A model generated the notes under the pieces. That model saw only the letters and a program-made list of their open reading frames with translations, was not told the origin of the DNA and ran no database searches. DNA of 64,000 nucleotides from Luteipulveratus flavus (lineage in GTDB: Bacteria; Actinomycetota; Actinomycetes; Actinomycetales; Dermatophilaceae), in contig NZ_JAROAV010000057.1 in assembly GCF_029439465.1 (NCBI RefSeq), positions 1-64,000 on the forward strand, given 5' to 3'. Shown here piece by piece: positions 1 to 9,996 of the stretch (within the stretch, counting starts at the first letter, position 1; each line of letters starts with the position of its first letter). The position numbers and the translations under genes are program-made.

Positions 1-62
1 GGCGGGGCGACCGGGACGGGCGGGGCGACCGGGACGGGCGGGGCGACCGGGACGGGCGGGGC
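1..62. repeat. 18-bp GC-rich tandem repeat, about 3.4 copies
   Basis: An 18-base unit, with the core GACCGGGAC recurring at 9, 27 and 45, is repeated perfectly three times and then breaks off around base 62. It lies directly upstream of the GTG start of the P-loop kinase gene at 81, so it occupies that gene's promoter or leader region. The array may continue left of the window. No function can be assigned. Confidence 0.9.
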
Positions 63-80
63 GCGGCGTACGGTGCGACC

Positions 81-569
81 GTGCGACGCGTGCTGATCAC
101 CGGACTGTCCGGCGTGGGCAAGTCCAGCGTGCTCGAGCGGCTGGCCGCGCTCGGCCACCGCACGGTCGACACCGACCTCGGTCCGTGGCTGCACGAGGTG
201 CCGGTCGAGGACGCCGGAGGGACGACGCATGAGCCGATGCTGGTGCCCGAGCTGATGGACGAGCTGCTGCGCACCGCCGACGGCGAGTTGCTCGCTGTCG
301 CCGCCACGGCGCGCAACCAGGGTGACTTCTACGACCGGTTCGACGCGGTCGTCCTGCTCAGCGCGCCGGTCGAGGTGATGGCCGAGCGGCTCGAACACCG
401 CAGCACCAACGACTACGGCAAGGACGCGACCGAACGAGCCGAGGCGCTGGCGTACAAGGAGACGGTCGAGCCGTTGCTGCGACGCGGCGCGACCCTGGAG
501 ATCGACACCCGGACGCCGCTGGACGAGGTGGTCGCATCAATCCTGGGGCACGTCGGGCTGGATCCGTAG
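81..569 (+). CDS. P-loop nucleoside/shikimate-kinase-like AAA family ATPase
   Basis: A 162-residue protein beginning with a Walker A loop, GLSGVGKSS, at residues 8-16. The rest has the size and layout of the small AAA/shikimate-kinase-like fold, where the P-loop is followed by a lid-type basic helix and an Asp-containing strand (AVVLLSAP). Such proteins phosphorylate small molecules, but the substrate cannot be read from the sequence. The GTG start at 81 puts the P-loop at the normal distance from the N-terminus. The gene stands alone and converges on mazG; a hairpin region lies between them. Confidence 0.7.
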   Translation: MRRVLITGLSGVGKSSVLERLAALGHRTVDTDLGPWLHEVPVEDAGGTTHEPMLVPELMDELLRTADGELLAVAATARNQGDFYDRFDAVVLLSAPVEVMAERLEHRSTNDYGKDATERAEALAYKETVEPLLRRGATLEIDTRTPLDEVVASILGHVGLDP

Positions 570-602
570 GCAGCGCACCGGGTCTCGGTACGGGCCTGAC
601 TT

Positions 603-698
603 CGTCCGCCCTCCTCGACCAGCGGTGGGCGGGACGCGCCGCTCGGCCGGCAGAAGGTGGTGAGTGGCACAGGTATGCGTGTGCTGCCGGCCAGGTTT
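603..698 (+). terminator. Hairpin region between convergent genes
   Basis: Two stem-loops lie after the kinase stop codon. An imperfect one pairs 603-611 with 627-636. A perfect 9-bp stem pairs GGCCGGCAG (645-653) with CTGCCGGCC (684-692) and is followed by TTTT at 695-698. The position between convergent genes suggests a terminator. The 30-base loop is long for an intrinsic terminator, so confidence is moderate. Confidence 0.4.
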
Positions 699-716
699 TG
701 CCGAGGGGGTGAGGGG

Positions 717-1643
717 CTAGTCGGGTGGGGGCGCGAGGAGGAGGCGCAGGTCGGTCCAGTCCTCACCGGCCCGGGTGTCGAGCCGGCTCGCGAGCTCGAG
801 CAGGCGCGCATCGAGCGCCGGGTCCCCGCCTCGCCGCGCGAGCCGGGCCCGCACCTTGTCGACGACGAGCGGGAGCGGCAGCGAGGCCGGGATGCCGGCC
901 AGCAGGTCGTCGTGGGCGCGGTCGGGCTTCTCCGCAGCCTTGATCCGCTCCCAGGACGCCTCGACCTCGGCCGGCGTCGACGCGTCACCGTCCCCGAACA
1001 CGTGCGGGTGGCGGCGCACCAGCTTGGCGACGAGCCCGGCGGCGACGTCGTCGATGTCGAACGGCTCCTGCTCGTGCTCCTGTGCCACCCGTGCATGGAA
1101 GAGGACCTGCAGCAGCACGTCGCCGAGCTCCTCCTCCAGGTGCGAGAGGTCCTCGGTCTCGATCGCCTCGACCGTCTCGTGGGCCTCCTCCAGCAGGTAC
1201 GGCGCGAGGCTGGCGTGCGTCTGCTCCGCATCCCAGGGACAGCCGCCCGGGGACCGGAGCGCGTCCATGACGGCGACGGCGTCCAGCAGCCGCGCACCGG
1301 GGACGTCCCAGGACCCGACGAGAACCTCCACCTCCGGCGGCTCCTCCAGCCGGGACAGCTCGGCCGCGAGCGCGTCGGTGAGGCCGGGGTCGCCGTCGGG
1401 GGAACCCACCCAGACGACGTCGCCCGCGCCGGTCCGCTCGACCAGCCGTCGGGCCAGTAGGAGACCTTGCTCGTCGGTCGTGACGACCTCGACGCCCGAT
1501 GTGGTCACGGCGTGGGTCGTGGGGTCCTCGGTGTCCGCGGCCAGGACCTGCGTCGCGGACCCGAGGACCTGCCAGGCGTCACGGGTCAGCAACCCCGCGG
1601 CCACCCGCGGGCTGGTCACCAGGATCGTCAGGCGATGGGTCAC
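717..1643 (-). CDS. mazG: Nucleoside triphosphate pyrophosphohydrolase MazG
   Basis: A 308-residue protein. The C-terminal half is a MazG domain: the CPWD motif lies near residue 136, and the metal-binding acidic pairs are in LLEEAHE (about 151-157) and EEELGDVLLQ (about 170-179). MazG hydrolyses non-canonical and other NTPs to the NMP and pyrophosphate, which cleans the nucleotide pool. Residues 1-120 form an additional N-terminal domain commonly seen in actinobacterial MazG. The GTG start at 1643 lies only 7 bases after the stop of the SurA-like lipoprotein gene, so the two are probably co-transcribed from mfd onward. Confidence 0.92.
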   Translation of the reverse strand: MTHRLTILVTSPRVAAGLLTRDAWQVLGSATQVLAADTEDPTTHAVTTSGVEVVTTDEQGLLLARRLVERTGAGDVVWVGSPDGDPGLTDALAAELSRLEEPPEVEVLVGSWDVPGARLLDAVAVMDALRSPGGCPWDAEQTHASLAPYLLEEAHETVEAIETEDLSHLEEELGDVLLQVLFHARVAQEHEQEPFDIDDVAAGLVAKLVRRHPHVFGDGDASTPAEVEASWERIKAAEKPDRAHDDLLAGIPASLPLPLVVDKVRARLARRGGDPALDARLLELASRLDTRAGEDWTDLRLLLAPPPD

Positions 1644-1650
1644 GCGGTCG

Positions 1651-2172
1651 TCAGGAGTCGCTGGACTGCTTGAGCCAGTTGTTCAGCTTCCCCGCCTCGA
1701 CGGGGCCGCCCTTGCTCCAGCGGCCGTAGCGAGGGTTCAGCTTGATGTCGGCACTGCGGACGAGCGTGGCCAGCGCGGTCTGCGAGCGCGGGTTGTCCCG
1801 CAGCGTGCCGAAGGTGAGGTTGGACTGCACGGCGTCGATGCCGGCGTTGCTCGGGTCGGCGACCGGCTGCAGAGCCTTCTCCGCCTGGTCCCGCGAGACG
1901 CCGAGGTCGTACCGCGCGGCCAGCTCGTTCAGCTTGGGCCGCAGGGCGAGGAAGATCGCCGCGCTCTGGCCGTCGAAACCGGTCTGCGGGGCGACCCGGG
2001 AGACGTCCTTGACCGCGTCCTGGACCTGGGCGGTCGTGACGGTGGTGTCGCCGTACGTCGCGGCGGTGCGGCCGTCGGACATCAGGCCGCCGCAGCCGGA
2101 GACCGCCAGCGTCGCCCCGGCGAGCAGTGCCAGGCCGGCCGTACGCCGCGAACGGCGGGTGGTGCGCAACAC
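1651..2172 (-). CDS. SurA-N-like lipoprotein (putative foldase)
   Basis: About 173 residues. A basic N-terminus is followed by a hydrophobic stretch and the lipobox LAVSGC, with Cys at residue 27, so the mature protein should be a membrane-anchored lipoprotein. The remainder resembles the N-terminal chaperone domain of SurA/PrsA-type foldases (YGDTTVTTAQVQDAV), but no parvulin PPIase domain follows. The GTG start at 2172 is chosen because a GAGAGGA ribosome site precedes it by about 6 bases; an upstream frame extension to 2298 would hide the signal peptide. The position between mfd and mazG matches many actinobacterial genomes. Confidence 0.75.
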   Translation of the reverse strand: MLRTTRRSRRTAGLALLAGATLAVSGCGGLMSDGRTAATYGDTTVTTAQVQDAVKDVSRVAPQTGFDGQSAAIFLALRPKLNELAARYDLGVSRDQAEKALQPVADPSNAGIDAVQSNLTFGTLRDNPRSQTALATLVRSADIKLNPRYGRWSKGGPVEAGKLNNWLKQSSDS

Positions 2173-2228
2173 GTGAGGTCCTCTCCCTTGGTCTGCCGGG
2201 GACATGATGCCACTCACACTCCGGCCGC

Positions 2229-5200
2229 TCACGACGAGGCGGCCGCAGCGGCCGGGACGTCGTCCAGCAGCACCGCTCGGATGAGCTGGGCGGCCCACTG
2301 CAGCACGTCGGTGTCCCGCAGCGGATGACCCGCGACGGGCGCCGTCGTCGGCACCGGGACCAGGATCTGGTGCAGCGCGTCCTTGACGAGCGTGCCCTTG
2401 TAGATCCGCTGCAGGCGCAGCGCCTGGCTCTCGCGCAGGTCGACCGGACCGAACCGGACGAACTTGCCCTGCACGGCGATGTCGGACACGCCGCCCTGCC
2501 GCGCGACGGTGCGCAGCCGGGCGACCTCGATCAGGTGCTGCACCGGCTCCGGCGGCTGGCCGTACCGGTCGTTCAGCTCGTCGACGATCTCCTGCAGACC
2601 TGCCTCGTCCTGGACGGTGGCGAGCTTCTTGTACGCCTCCAGCCGCAGCCGCTCCCCCGGCACGTAGTCGTGCGGCAGGTGCGCGTCGACGGGCAGCTCG
2701 ATCTTGACCTCCGCAGGCGCCTTGTCGCCGCCCTCACCACGGAAGTCCGCGACGGCCTCGCCGACCATCCGGACGTACAGGTCGAAGCCGACGCCGGCGA
2801 TGTGGCCGGACTGCTCGCCGCCGAGCAGGTTGCCGGCGCCGCGGATCTCCAGGTCCTTCATCGCGACCTGCATGCCGGCGCCGAGGTCGGTGTGGCTGGC
2901 GATGGTCTCCAGCCGGTCGTGCGCGGTCTCGGTGAGCGGCTTGTCCGGCGGGAAGAGGAAGTAGGCGTACGCCCGGTCGCGGCCACGGCCGACCCGACCG
3001 CGCAGCTGGTGCAGCTGGGAGAGCCCGAGGACGTCGGAACGCTCGACGATCAGGGTGTTGGCGTTGGAGATGTCCAGGCCGGTCTCGACGATCGTCGTGC
3101 AGACCAGGACGTCCGAGCGCCGCTCCCAGAAGTCGACGACGACCTCCTCCAGCCGGTGCTCGCTCATCTTGCCGTGCGCCGTGGCGATCCGGGCCTCGGG
3201 CACGAGCTCGCGCAGCCGGGCCGCGGTCTTCTCGATGGACTGCACCTTGTTGTGGACGAAGAAGACCTGACCCTCGCGCATCAGCTCGCGTCGGATCGCG
3301 GCGGTGATCTGCTTCTCGTCGTACCCGCCGACGAAGGTCAGGACCGGGTGCCGCTCCTCCGGAGGCGTCGCCAGCGTGGACATCTCCCGGATGCCGGTGA
3401 CGGCCATCTCCAGGGTCCGCGGGATCGGCGTCGCCGACATGGCCAGGACGTCGACCGCCGTCCGCAGCTGCTTGAGCTGCTCCTTGTGCTCGACGCCGAA
3501 GCGCTGCTCCTCGTCGACCACGACCAGACCGAGGTCCTTGAACCGGATCTCCTTGGACAGCAGGCGGTGGGTGCCGATGACCAGGTCGACGCTGCCCTCG
3601 GCCAGGCCGTCGATGACCTCGCGGGCCTGGCTGTCGCTCTGGAACCGGGACAGCGACTTCACCACGACCGGGAACCCGGCGTACCGCTCGGAGAACGTCT
3701 GCTGGTGCTGCTTGACCAGCAGCGTCGTCGGGACGAGCACGGCGACCTGCTTGCCGTCCTGGACCGCCTTGAACGCCGCGCGGACCGCGATCTCGGTCTT
3801 GCCGTACCCGACGTCACCGCAGATCAGCCGGTCCATCGGGACGGTCTTCTCCATGTCGGCCTTGACCTCGTCGATGGACGAGAGCTGGTCGGGGGTCTCG
3901 ATGTAGGCGAAGGCGTCCTCGAGCTCGCGCTGCCACGGGGTGTCCGGCGGGAACGCGTGACCCGGCGTGGCCATCCGCGCGGAGTACAGCTGGATGAGCT
4001 CGCCGGCGATCTGGCGGACGTGACGACGGGCGCGCGACTTGGTGGTCTGCCAGTCCGAGCCGCCCATCTTGTTGAGGTTGGGCATCTCGCCGCCGACGTA
4101 CCGGGTGACCTGGTCGAGCTGGTCGGTGGGCACGAAGAGCCGGTCGCCGGGCTGGCCGCGCTTGGACGGGGCGTACTCGAGCACGAGGTACTCGCGGGTC
4201 GCACCGCCGACGGTGCGCTGCATCATCTCCACGAACTTGCCGACACCGTGCTGCTCGTGGACGACGAAGTCACCCGGACGCAGCTGCAGCGGGTCGACGA
4301 CCTTGCGCCGCCGCGACGGCATCTTGCGCATGTCCTTGGTGCTGCCGCCGGCGGACGCGGCGGCACCTGTCAGGTCGGACTCGGTGAGCACGACGAGGTC
4401 GCTGGACGGCAGCGCGAACCCGTGACCGAGCGAGCCGGTGGTGATCTCGACCGCGCCGGGCGCGAGGGCGTCCAGGGAGTGTGCGGACACGTCGTTGTCG
4501 TGCAGCACCTCGGTCACGCGCTGCGCCAGACCCGGGCCCTCGGTGACGACGAGGACGCGCCGGCCCGCGTGTACCCAGTCGCGCAGGTCGCCGACGGCGG
4601 CCTCGGTGTTGGAGCGGTACGCGGGGACCTCCTCGGTCGCGACCGTCACCCGTTCGCCGGGCAGCTCGTCCTCGACGAACTCGGCGAGGTCCTCGTCGCT
4701 GGCGAACGAGGACAATGACCACCACGGGTGGCCGCGCTCGATCGCGTGCTCCCGGGTGTCGGACAGGGTCCAGTACGACGCCGCACCGAGCACGCTCTGC
4801 AGGTCGATCGGGACGACGTTGCCGGCCGCTGCGTTGGCCCAGGACGCCTCGAGGAACTCGGCGCTGGTCGCGACGAGGTCGTGCGCCCGGGTGCGGACGC
4901 GCTCGGGGTCGCTCAGGACGATGTGGGTGCGCTCGGGCAGCACGTCGACGAGGGTCTCCATGCCCTCGTCGAGCAGCGCCGGGCCGAGCGACTCCATGCC
5001 CTCGACGGCGATGCCCTCGGCCACCTTGTGCAGCAGGTCGGCGACGCCGGGCAGCTGCTCCGCGAGCTCGGCGGCCCGCAGCCGGACCTGGTCGGTCAGC
5101 AGCAGCTCACGGCACGGCGGTGCCCACAGACCGTGCTCGGCGACACCCCGGTCCTCGCCGGCGCCCGCACGGTCGCCGACCCCGATCGAGCGCTGGTCGG

Positions 5201-5855
5201 CGACCTTGAACCACCGGATCTCCTCGACGGTGTCGCCCCACAGCTCGACCCGCAGCGGGTGCTCCTCGGTCGGCGGGAAGACGTCGAGGATGCCACCCCG
5301 GACGGCGAACTCGCCGCGCCGCTCCACCATGTCGGTCCGGGTGTACGCGGCGGCCGCGAGCGCCTCGACGATGTCCTCCAGCGGACGCTCGTCGCCCACC
5401 TTCAGCGCCACCGGCTCCAGGTCGCCCAGACCCTTGGCGATCGGCTGCAGGAGCGCGCGCACCGAGGCGATGACGACCTTGAGCTCACCGTGCGTGGCGT
5501 CGTGGGCGTCCGGGTGGGCGAGGCGACGCAGCACCGCGAGCCGCCGTCCGACGGTGTCGCTGCGTGGACTCAGCCGCTCGTGGGGCAACGTCTCCCAGCT
5601 CGGGAACTCGGCGATGGACTCCGGCGGCAGGAAGCAGCGCAGCGCGGCCGCGAGGTCCTGCGACTCCCGGCCGGTGGCAGTCACCGCGAGCACCGGCACC
5701 GGCCGCTCGGCACGGTCGACGACAGCGGCGATGAGCGGCCCACGGGCACCGGGCGCCGCGGCCACGTCGACGACCGAGGCCGTACCGACGAGGTCGAGGA
5801 CGCGGCGGACCGCGGGGTCGGCCACCAGGACGTCGAGCAGGGGCGTGAGGGTCAC
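2229..5855 (-). CDS. mfd: Transcription-repair coupling factor Mfd
   Basis: A 1208-residue protein of normal family length. In order it has a UvrB-like N-terminal module and the CarD-like RNA-polymerase interaction domain ([15 protein letters not shown], about residue 525). The superfamily-2 motor follows, with Walker [10 protein letters not shown] (about 677), the DEEQ box in [11 protein letters not shown] (about 780), and [13 protein letters not shown]-terminal regulatory domain ends the protein. Mfd removes RNA polymerase stalled at DNA lesions and recruits UvrA. The GTG start at 5855 is preceded by AAGGAGA at suitable spacing. It is the first gene of the mfd / SurA-like / mazG run. Confidence 0.97.
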   Translation of the reverse strand: MTLTPLLDVLVADPAVRRVLDLVGTASVVDVAAAPGARGPLIAAVVDRAERPVPVLAVTATGRESQDLAAALRCFLPPESIAEFPSWETLPHERLSPRSDTVGRRLAVLRRLAHPDAHDATHGELKVVIASVRALLQPIAKGLGDLEPVALKVGDERPLEDIVEALAAAAYTRTDMVERRGEFAVRGGILDVFPPTEEHPLRVELWGDTVEEIRWFKVADQRSIGVGDRAGAGEDRGVAEHGLWAPPCRELLLTDQVRLRAAELAEQLPGVADLLHKVAEGIAVEGMESLGPALLDEGMETLVDVLPERTHIVLSDPERVRTRAHDLVATSAEFLEASWANAAAGNVVPIDLQSVLGAASYWTLSDTREHAIERGHPWWSLSSFASDEDLAEFVEDELPGERVTVATEEVPAYRSNTEAAVGDLRDWVHAGRRVLVVTEGPGLAQRVTEVLHDNDVSAHSLDALAPGAVEITTGSLGHGFALPSSDLVVLTESDLTGAAASAGGSTKDMRKMPSRRRKVVDPLQLRPGDFVVHEQHGVGKFVEMMQRTVGGATREYLVLEYAPSKRGQPGDRLFVPTDQLDQVTRYVGGEMPNLNKMGGSDWQTTKSRARRHVRQIAGELIQLYSARMATPGHAFPPDTPWQRELEDAFAYIETPDQLSSIDEVKADMEKTVPMDRLICGDVGYGKTEIAVRAAFKAVQDGKQVAVLVPTTLLVKQHQQTFSERYAGFPVVVKSLSRFQSDSQAREVIDGLAEGSVDLVIGTHRLLSKEIRFKDLGLVVVDEEQRFGVEHKEQLKQLRTAVDVLAMSATPIPRTLEMAVTGIREMSTLATPPEERHPVLTFVGGYDEKQITAAIRRELMREGQVFFVHNKVQSIEKTAARLRELVPEARIATAHGKMSEHRLEEVVVDFWERRSDVLVCTTIVETGLDISNANTLIVERSDVLGLSQLHQLRGRVGRGRDRAYAYFLFPPDKPLTETAHDRLETIASHTDLGAGMQVAMKDLEIRGAGNLLGGEQSGHIAGVGFDLYVRMVGEAVADFRGEGGDKAPAEVKIELPVDAHLPHDYVPGERLRLEAYKKLATVQDEAGLQEIVDELNDRYGQPPEPVQHLIEVARLRTVARQGGVSDIAVQGKFVRFGPVDLRESQALRLQRIYKGTLVKDALHQILVPVPTTAPVAGHPLRDTDVLQWAAQLIRAVLLDDVPAAAAASS

Positions 5856-6061
5856 GGCGAGATCTCCTTGGACAGCACAACGACCCCGCACCGATGAATC
5901 GGAGGGGGTGTCTCCATGGTGCCAGAGCGCTCCGACATCCGTACCGGGCCGAGCCTGCGGCGCCCTCGGGCGGTCTGCGCGATACCGCCTGCCGGGGCGA
6001 GCGCTTGCCCTAGCATGGCGGCCGGCCGGTGCGGTCGTTCAGGGGACAGGGGTGGATCAGG

Positions 6062-6499
6062 ATGACGCGGCACGGCTCGGTCGGACGGGTGGGTTACGCC
6101 CCCGGGGTCTACGACCTCTTCCACGTCGGCCACCTCAACATCCTGCGTCGCGCGCGGGAGCGGTGCGACCACCTGATCGCCGGCGTCGTCTCGGACGAGA
6201 AGGCGCTCCTGGCCAAGGGTCGCGCGCCGGTGGTGCCGCTCGGTGAGCGCCTGGAGATCGTGGAGCACATCCGCTTCGTCGACGAGGCCGTGGTCGAGTC
6301 CGCCGCGACGAAGCTGGAGATGTGGCAGCTGCACCCGTTCGACGTGATCTTCAAGGGCGACGACTGGCGTGGCACGCCGAAGGGTGAGCGGCTGGAGCGC
6401 GACTTCGCGGGTGTCGGCGTGGAGGTCTGCTACCTGCCGTACACGATCCACACCTCGAGCACGCTGCTACGCGCCACGCTGGACGGCTTCGCCTCCTGA
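6062..6499 (+). CDS. Cytidylyltransferase-like nucleotidyltransferase (TagD/GCT type)
   Basis: A 145-residue protein with the nucleotidyltransferase signature FHVGH (residues 20-24) in GVYDLFHVGHLNIL, plus KGDDWRG and a C-terminal IHTSSTLLR that corresponds to the RTEGISTT-type nucleotide-binding motif. Members join CTP (or ATP) to glycerol-3-phosphate, ethanolamine phosphate, heptose-1-phosphate and similar substrates. Length and motifs are closest to glycerol-3-phosphate-type cytidylyltransferases. The ATG at 6062 is chosen because the family starts shortly before the GYAPGVYD strand. A CDP-alcohol phosphatidyltransferase lies 1.3 kb away, which supports CDP-activated chemistry. Its 3' end overlaps the convergent glycosyltransferase by 33 bases. 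Confidence 0.8.
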   Translation: MTRHGSVGRVGYAPGVYDLFHVGHLNILRRARERCDHLIAGVVSDEKALLAKGRAPVVPLGERLEIVEHIRFVDEAVVESAATKLEMWQLHPFDVIFKGDDWRGTPKGERLERDFAGVGVEVCYLPYTIHTSSTLLRATLDGFAS

Positions 6500-7687
6500 G
6501 GCGACCAGGTCCTCCGCGGGCCGCTCGTCCCGCAGCCGCCGGGACCCGCCCGACCGCCGGCCGCTGCGGCGCCGCCGCTCGGAGAGGCCCTCGGCCAGCT
6601 CGCTGCACAGCTTCTCGTAGCGCGCCGCCACGTCGTCCCAGGTGTACCGGTCGGCCGCCCGGCGACGCGCGTCCTCGCCGAGGCGCCGCATCTCCTCCGG
6701 ACGACGCTCGGAGGCCTCCAGCAGCACCGCGAGGTCCGCGGCACCGCCGAAGAACCGCCCGGTCCTCCCGAGCACCTCGCGGTTGAACATCACGTCGTAC
6801 GCGACGGTGTACGCCGCGGCGCCCATCGCGCGCAGCAAGGAGGGGTTGGTGCCGCCGACGGAGTGGCCGTGCACGTAGGTGGCGGCGTTCGCGTACAGCT
6901 GGTCGAGCAGGTCCTGGTCCCAGACGCCGCCGAGCAGCCGGACGCGCGGGTCGGACGCCGCGAGCCGCTCGAGGCGCTCGACGTGCGCGCTGCGGTACGG
7001 CGCCGAGCCGACGACGACGAGCGGAAGTCGCGCGGCGCTCGCGAGGTAGCCCTCCAGGGCGACGTCGACGTGGTTCTCCGGCTCGAACCGGGCGACGACC
7101 AGGTGGTACCCGTGCGACGTGAGGCCGAGCCCCTCGACGCCGGATGCGCCGCTGTGGTCGAGAATCGGTGCGCCGTAGGCGATCTGGTGCGTCATCGCGC
7201 CGAACTCGTCGACGTAGTAGTCCGCGATGCCGGCCGCGTCGGCGATCAGCGCGTCCGACCAGCGCACCGACAGCGACTCGGCCATCCGGTAGTACCGCTG
7301 CCCGGTCGGCCCCCACTTGCCCCGGCGCCACTCCAGCCCATCGACGTGCGTGGCCGCCGGCGTACGCCCGATCCGCAGCAGCGGCAGGAAGATCGAGTTG
7401 GCGGCGTTGAAGACGACGGCCACGTCCGCGCGTGCCCTGACCACCTGGTGGACGACCGACAACGCGGTGTGGCTCAACGTCTCCAGGCTGCGCTGCCGCA
7501 CCGCCGGCAGGTGGACGAGCTCCATCCCCAGGTAGGTGCGCGGACGCTCGCCGGTGCCGTCGTCGCGGCAGTACACGGTGACCCGATGACCCCGTGCCAC
7601 CAAGCGGCGACCGACCTCCTCGACCGCCGTCTCGAACCCGCCGTAATGGGCTGGCACACCTCGCGTCCCGATGAGTGCGATGTGCAC
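6467..7687 (-). CDS. DUF1972-type GT4 glycosyltransferase
   Basis: A 406-residue protein starting HIALIGTRGVPAHYGGFET, the hallmark of the DUF1972 N-terminal domain found in rhamnosyl- and related glycosyltransferases. A GT-B second Rossmann domain follows, containing GGTNPSLLRAMGA in the donor-binding region. It should transfer an NDP-sugar to a glycan or lipid acceptor at the cytoplasmic membrane face. The GTG start at 7687 is preceded by AAGGGGAC; an upstream extension of the frame to 7954 would run into the divergent gene. It is transcribed away from the CDP-alcohol phosphatidyltransferase and shares an intergenic promoter region of about 119 bases with it. Confidence 0.85.
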   Translation of the reverse strand: MHIALIGTRGVPAHYGGFETAVEEVGRRLVARGHRVTVYCRDDGTGERPRTYLGMELVHLPAVRQRSLETLSHTALSVVHQVVRARADVAVVFNAANSIFLPLLRIGRTPAATHVDGLEWRRGKWGPTGQRYYRMAESLSVRWSDALIADAAGIADYYVDEFGAMTHQIAYGAPILDHSGASGVEGLGLTSHGYHLVVARFEPENHVDVALEGYLASAARLPLVVVGSAPYRSAHVERLERLAASDPRVRLLGGVWDQDLLDQLYANAATYVHGHSVGGTNPSLLRAMGAAAYTVAYDVMFNREVLGRTGRFFGGAADLAVLLEASERRPEEMRRLGEDARRRAADRYTWDDVAARYEKLCSELAEGLSERRRRSGRRSGGSRRLRDERPAEDLVASGGEAVQRGA

Positions 7688-7806
7688 AGCCGTCCCCTTC
7701 GGTGATCTGTCGATTGGCGGCGTCCGGCCGCGCACTGCTCTCCCAGCAGGCCACAATAGGTGAACCGGCGTCATCCGGGACGTGAACTGATCGAAGGGGT
7801 ATGTAC

Positions 7807-8595
7807 ATGGGGGGCACCGGGGTGCGGGCCGTGGGTCGGGAGGACTCCTGGCGCGACGTCGTCGACCATCTCGCCGGCGCGCAGAAGAGCAACCGGGGCG
7901 CGGCGGCGTACTCCCGATGGGTGAACCGACCGCTCGGACGACGTCTGGCCGCAACGGCTTTCAAGCTCGGTCGAACCCCTGACCAGGTCACCCTGGTGAG
8001 CGCAGCGGTGACGTTCACGGGGATCGTCCTGCTCGCGCTCCTTCCGCCGTCCCTCGCGACCGGCGTGGTCGTCGCCATGCTGCTCGTCCTCGGCTACGCC
8101 CTCGACGCCGCCGACGGACAGCTGGCCCGGCTGACCGGGACCGGCAGCATGTCGGGCGAGTGGCTCGACCATGTCGTCGACTGCCTCAAGATCTCGGCTC
8201 TGCACCTCGCGGTGCTGATCGGCTGGTACCGCGGGTTCGACCTCGGCGACGGGTGGCTGCTCGTCCCGATCGCGTTCTGCGCCGAGGCCGCGGTGTTCTT
8301 CTTCGCGATCATCCTGACCGAGCAGCTGCGCCGTCGCGCCGGGGCGATGCCGCCGGTCACCGCCGACCTGTCAAGGCCGTCGGTCCTCCGGTCGCTGCTG
8401 GTCATCCCCAACGACTACGGCGTGCTGTGCCTGACCTTCCTGCTCTGGGGCTGGCACGCCGGGTTCGTCGGGATCTACGCGGCGCTCGCCGTGGTCAACG
8501 TCGGTCTCCTGGCGATCGCCCTGGCCCGGTGGTACGCCGAGCTGCGCCGCATCGACGCCGCCCGCCTCGACGCCGCCCGCGCCGAGGCGATGTGA
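7807..8595 (+). CDS. CDP-alcohol phosphatidyltransferase family membrane protein
   Basis: A 262-residue multi-pass membrane protein. It carries the complete family motif D-x2-DG-x2-AR-x8-G-x3-D-x3-D in DAADGQLAR...GEWLDHVVD (about residues 101-126). The enzymes replace CMP on a CDP-alcohol with an alcohol or phosphorylated sugar. Substrates cannot be inferred from motif alone, but the nearby cytidylyltransferase and glycosyltransferases suggest a glycolipid or glycan rather than housekeeping phospholipid synthesis. The ATG at 7807 is preferred over 7801 because GAAGGGG ends 7 bases before it. The stop overlaps the next gene's GTG by 4 bases. Confidence 0.85.
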   Translation: MGGTGVRAVGREDSWRDVVDHLAGAQKSNRGAAAYSRWVNRPLGRRLAATAFKLGRTPDQVTLVSAAVTFTGIVLLALLPPSLATGVVVAMLLVLGYALDAADGQLARLTGTGSMSGEWLDHVVDCLKISALHLAVLIGWYRGFDLGDGWLLVPIAFCAEAAVFFFAIILTEQLRRRAGAMPPVTADLSRPSVLRSLLVIPNDYGVLCLTFLLWGWHAGFVGIYAALAVVNVGLLAIALARWYAELRRIDAARLDAARAEAM

Positions 8596-9809
8596 CCGGG
8601 GGCGAGCCACCTCCCGCCCGGCGACGACGTGTCCTGATCAGTGCGTACCACTGCGCGCCGGGGCACGGTCCTGAGGCGGGTGCGGGATGGGCGTTCGCAC
8701 GCGCTGCCGCCGTCGACCACGACGTCTGGGTGATCACCCGCCCGGTGTACGCGGCCTCGCTGGAAGCCGCGCTCGCCGACGACCCGGAGACGGCGGCGCA
8801 CCTGACCGTGCGCTACCACGACCTGCCGGCCCGGGTGCTGCGGCACAAGAAGCGCGGCTTCGACCTGTACTGGTACTACTCCTGGTGGCAGCGCGAGCTG
8901 GCCTCCGTGGCCCGCGAGCTGCACGTGATGCACCGGTTCGACGTCGCCCACCACGTGACGTTCGCCAACGACTGGCTGCCCTGTGGGGTCGCGGCGCTGA
9001 AGGACGTACCGCTGGTCTGGGGTCCGGTCGGTGGTGCGACCGCTGCGCCATGGCGGCTGGCTCGCTGGCTGGGGCCGCGCGCGGTCGCGACGGAGGTGGT
9101 CCGGACGACGGCGAGCGAGGCCTTCCGGCGCGCGTTCACCGACCGGGTCGCCCGCCGAGCGTCGCTGGTCGTCGCGCAGAACGGCGACGTCGCACGCCGG
9201 TTCCGCCGGGCGCGACGAACGGTTGTCGAGCCGAACGCCGCGTTCGAGGGCACGGAGTACGCGGGCGGGGTCGCGGCCGAGCGCGAGCCGGGACTGGCGG
9301 TGTTCGTCGGGCGGCTGATCCCGTGGAAGGGCGCGCGGTTGGCGATCGCGACGCTCGCCGAGCCCGACCTGCACGACTGGCGGCTGGAGATCTACGGCAC
9401 CGGCCCGCTGGAGCCCTCGCTGCGGGCGTACGCCGGATCGCTCGGGGTCGCGGATCGCGTGACTTTCCACGGCCACCGCCCGCGCGCTGAGGTGCTGGAG
9501 GCGTACCGGCGCGCCCAGGTGATGCTCTTCCCGTCGATGCACGACTCGGCCGGCTGGGCCGTGGGCGAGGCCAGCTCGGCCGGTTGCCCGGTGGTGTGCC
9601 TCGACATCGGGGGGCCGCCCGTACTGGCCGGACTGAACGGTCACGTCGTGACGCCGTCCGAGGACGTCGTCCCGGCGCTGGCCCGGGCGGTGCTGGACGC
9701 CGCCGCGAGCGGCGGTGAACCGCACCGCCGTTGGGCCTCCGACCGGCTGCCCGCTCTGGTCTCCGGGTGGTACGCCGACGCTCTAGCGAACCCCTGCCCT
9801 GGTCGGTAG
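8592..9809 (+). CDS. GT4-family glycosyltransferase
   Basis: A 405-residue GT-B glycosyltransferase. The N-terminal acceptor domain opens with RVLISAYHCAPGHGPEAGAGW, and the C-terminal donor domain has VFVGRLIPWKGARLAI and SMHDSAGWAVGEASSAG. The usual first Glu of the E-x7-E donor motif is replaced (HDSAGWAVGE), which is tolerated in some subfamilies. The GTG start at 8592 overlaps the phosphatidyltransferase stop in a GTGA, so the two are translationally coupled. It probably glycosylates the product, or a precursor, of the CDP-alcohol enzyme. Acceptor and donor sugars are unknown. Confidence 0.82.
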   Translation: MTGGEPPPARRRRVLISAYHCAPGHGPEAGAGWAFARAAAVDHDVWVITRPVYAASLEAALADDPETAAHLTVRYHDLPARVLRHKKRGFDLYWYYSWWQRELASVARELHVMHRFDVAHHVTFANDWLPCGVAALKDVPLVWGPVGGATAAPWRLARWLGPRAVATEVVRTTASEAFRRAFTDRVARRASLVVAQNGDVARRFRRARRTVVEPNAAFEGTEYAGGVAAEREPGLAVFVGRLIPWKGARLAIATLAEPDLHDWRLEIYGTGPLEPSLRAYAGSLGVADRVTFHGHRPRAEVLEAYRRAQVMLFPSMHDSAGWAVGEASSAGCPVVCLDIGGPPVLAGLNGHVVTPSEDVVPALARAVLDAAASGGEPHRRWASDRLPALVSGWYADALANPCPGR

Positions 9810-9996
9810 CGCCACAGCCCACCCGACAGGTCGGTCCTCACCACGCCCGACCTCCCCCGAAGCCTCTCGACTCGACGACGATTCCGCTCTGGAGCCGTGG
9901 CAGCCCATCGATCGTTCATGCGCGAACTGTGCTGCCGACAGCGACCGACAGCCGACATCGATACCCGACACGGGTTGCCGAAGCGGATCCGATCGC

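Noticed and set aside
1-62. A CRISPR array
   Set aside because: The units are contiguous with no spacers, so this is a simple tandem repeat.
775-2328. A 517-codon forward frame across mazG and the lipoprotein gene
   Set aside because: Ser/Arg-rich shadow spanning two real reverse-strand genes.
2325-4718. A 797-codon open frame antisense to mfd
   Set aside because: Leu/Asp/Arg-rich mirror of the mfd reading frame without family features.
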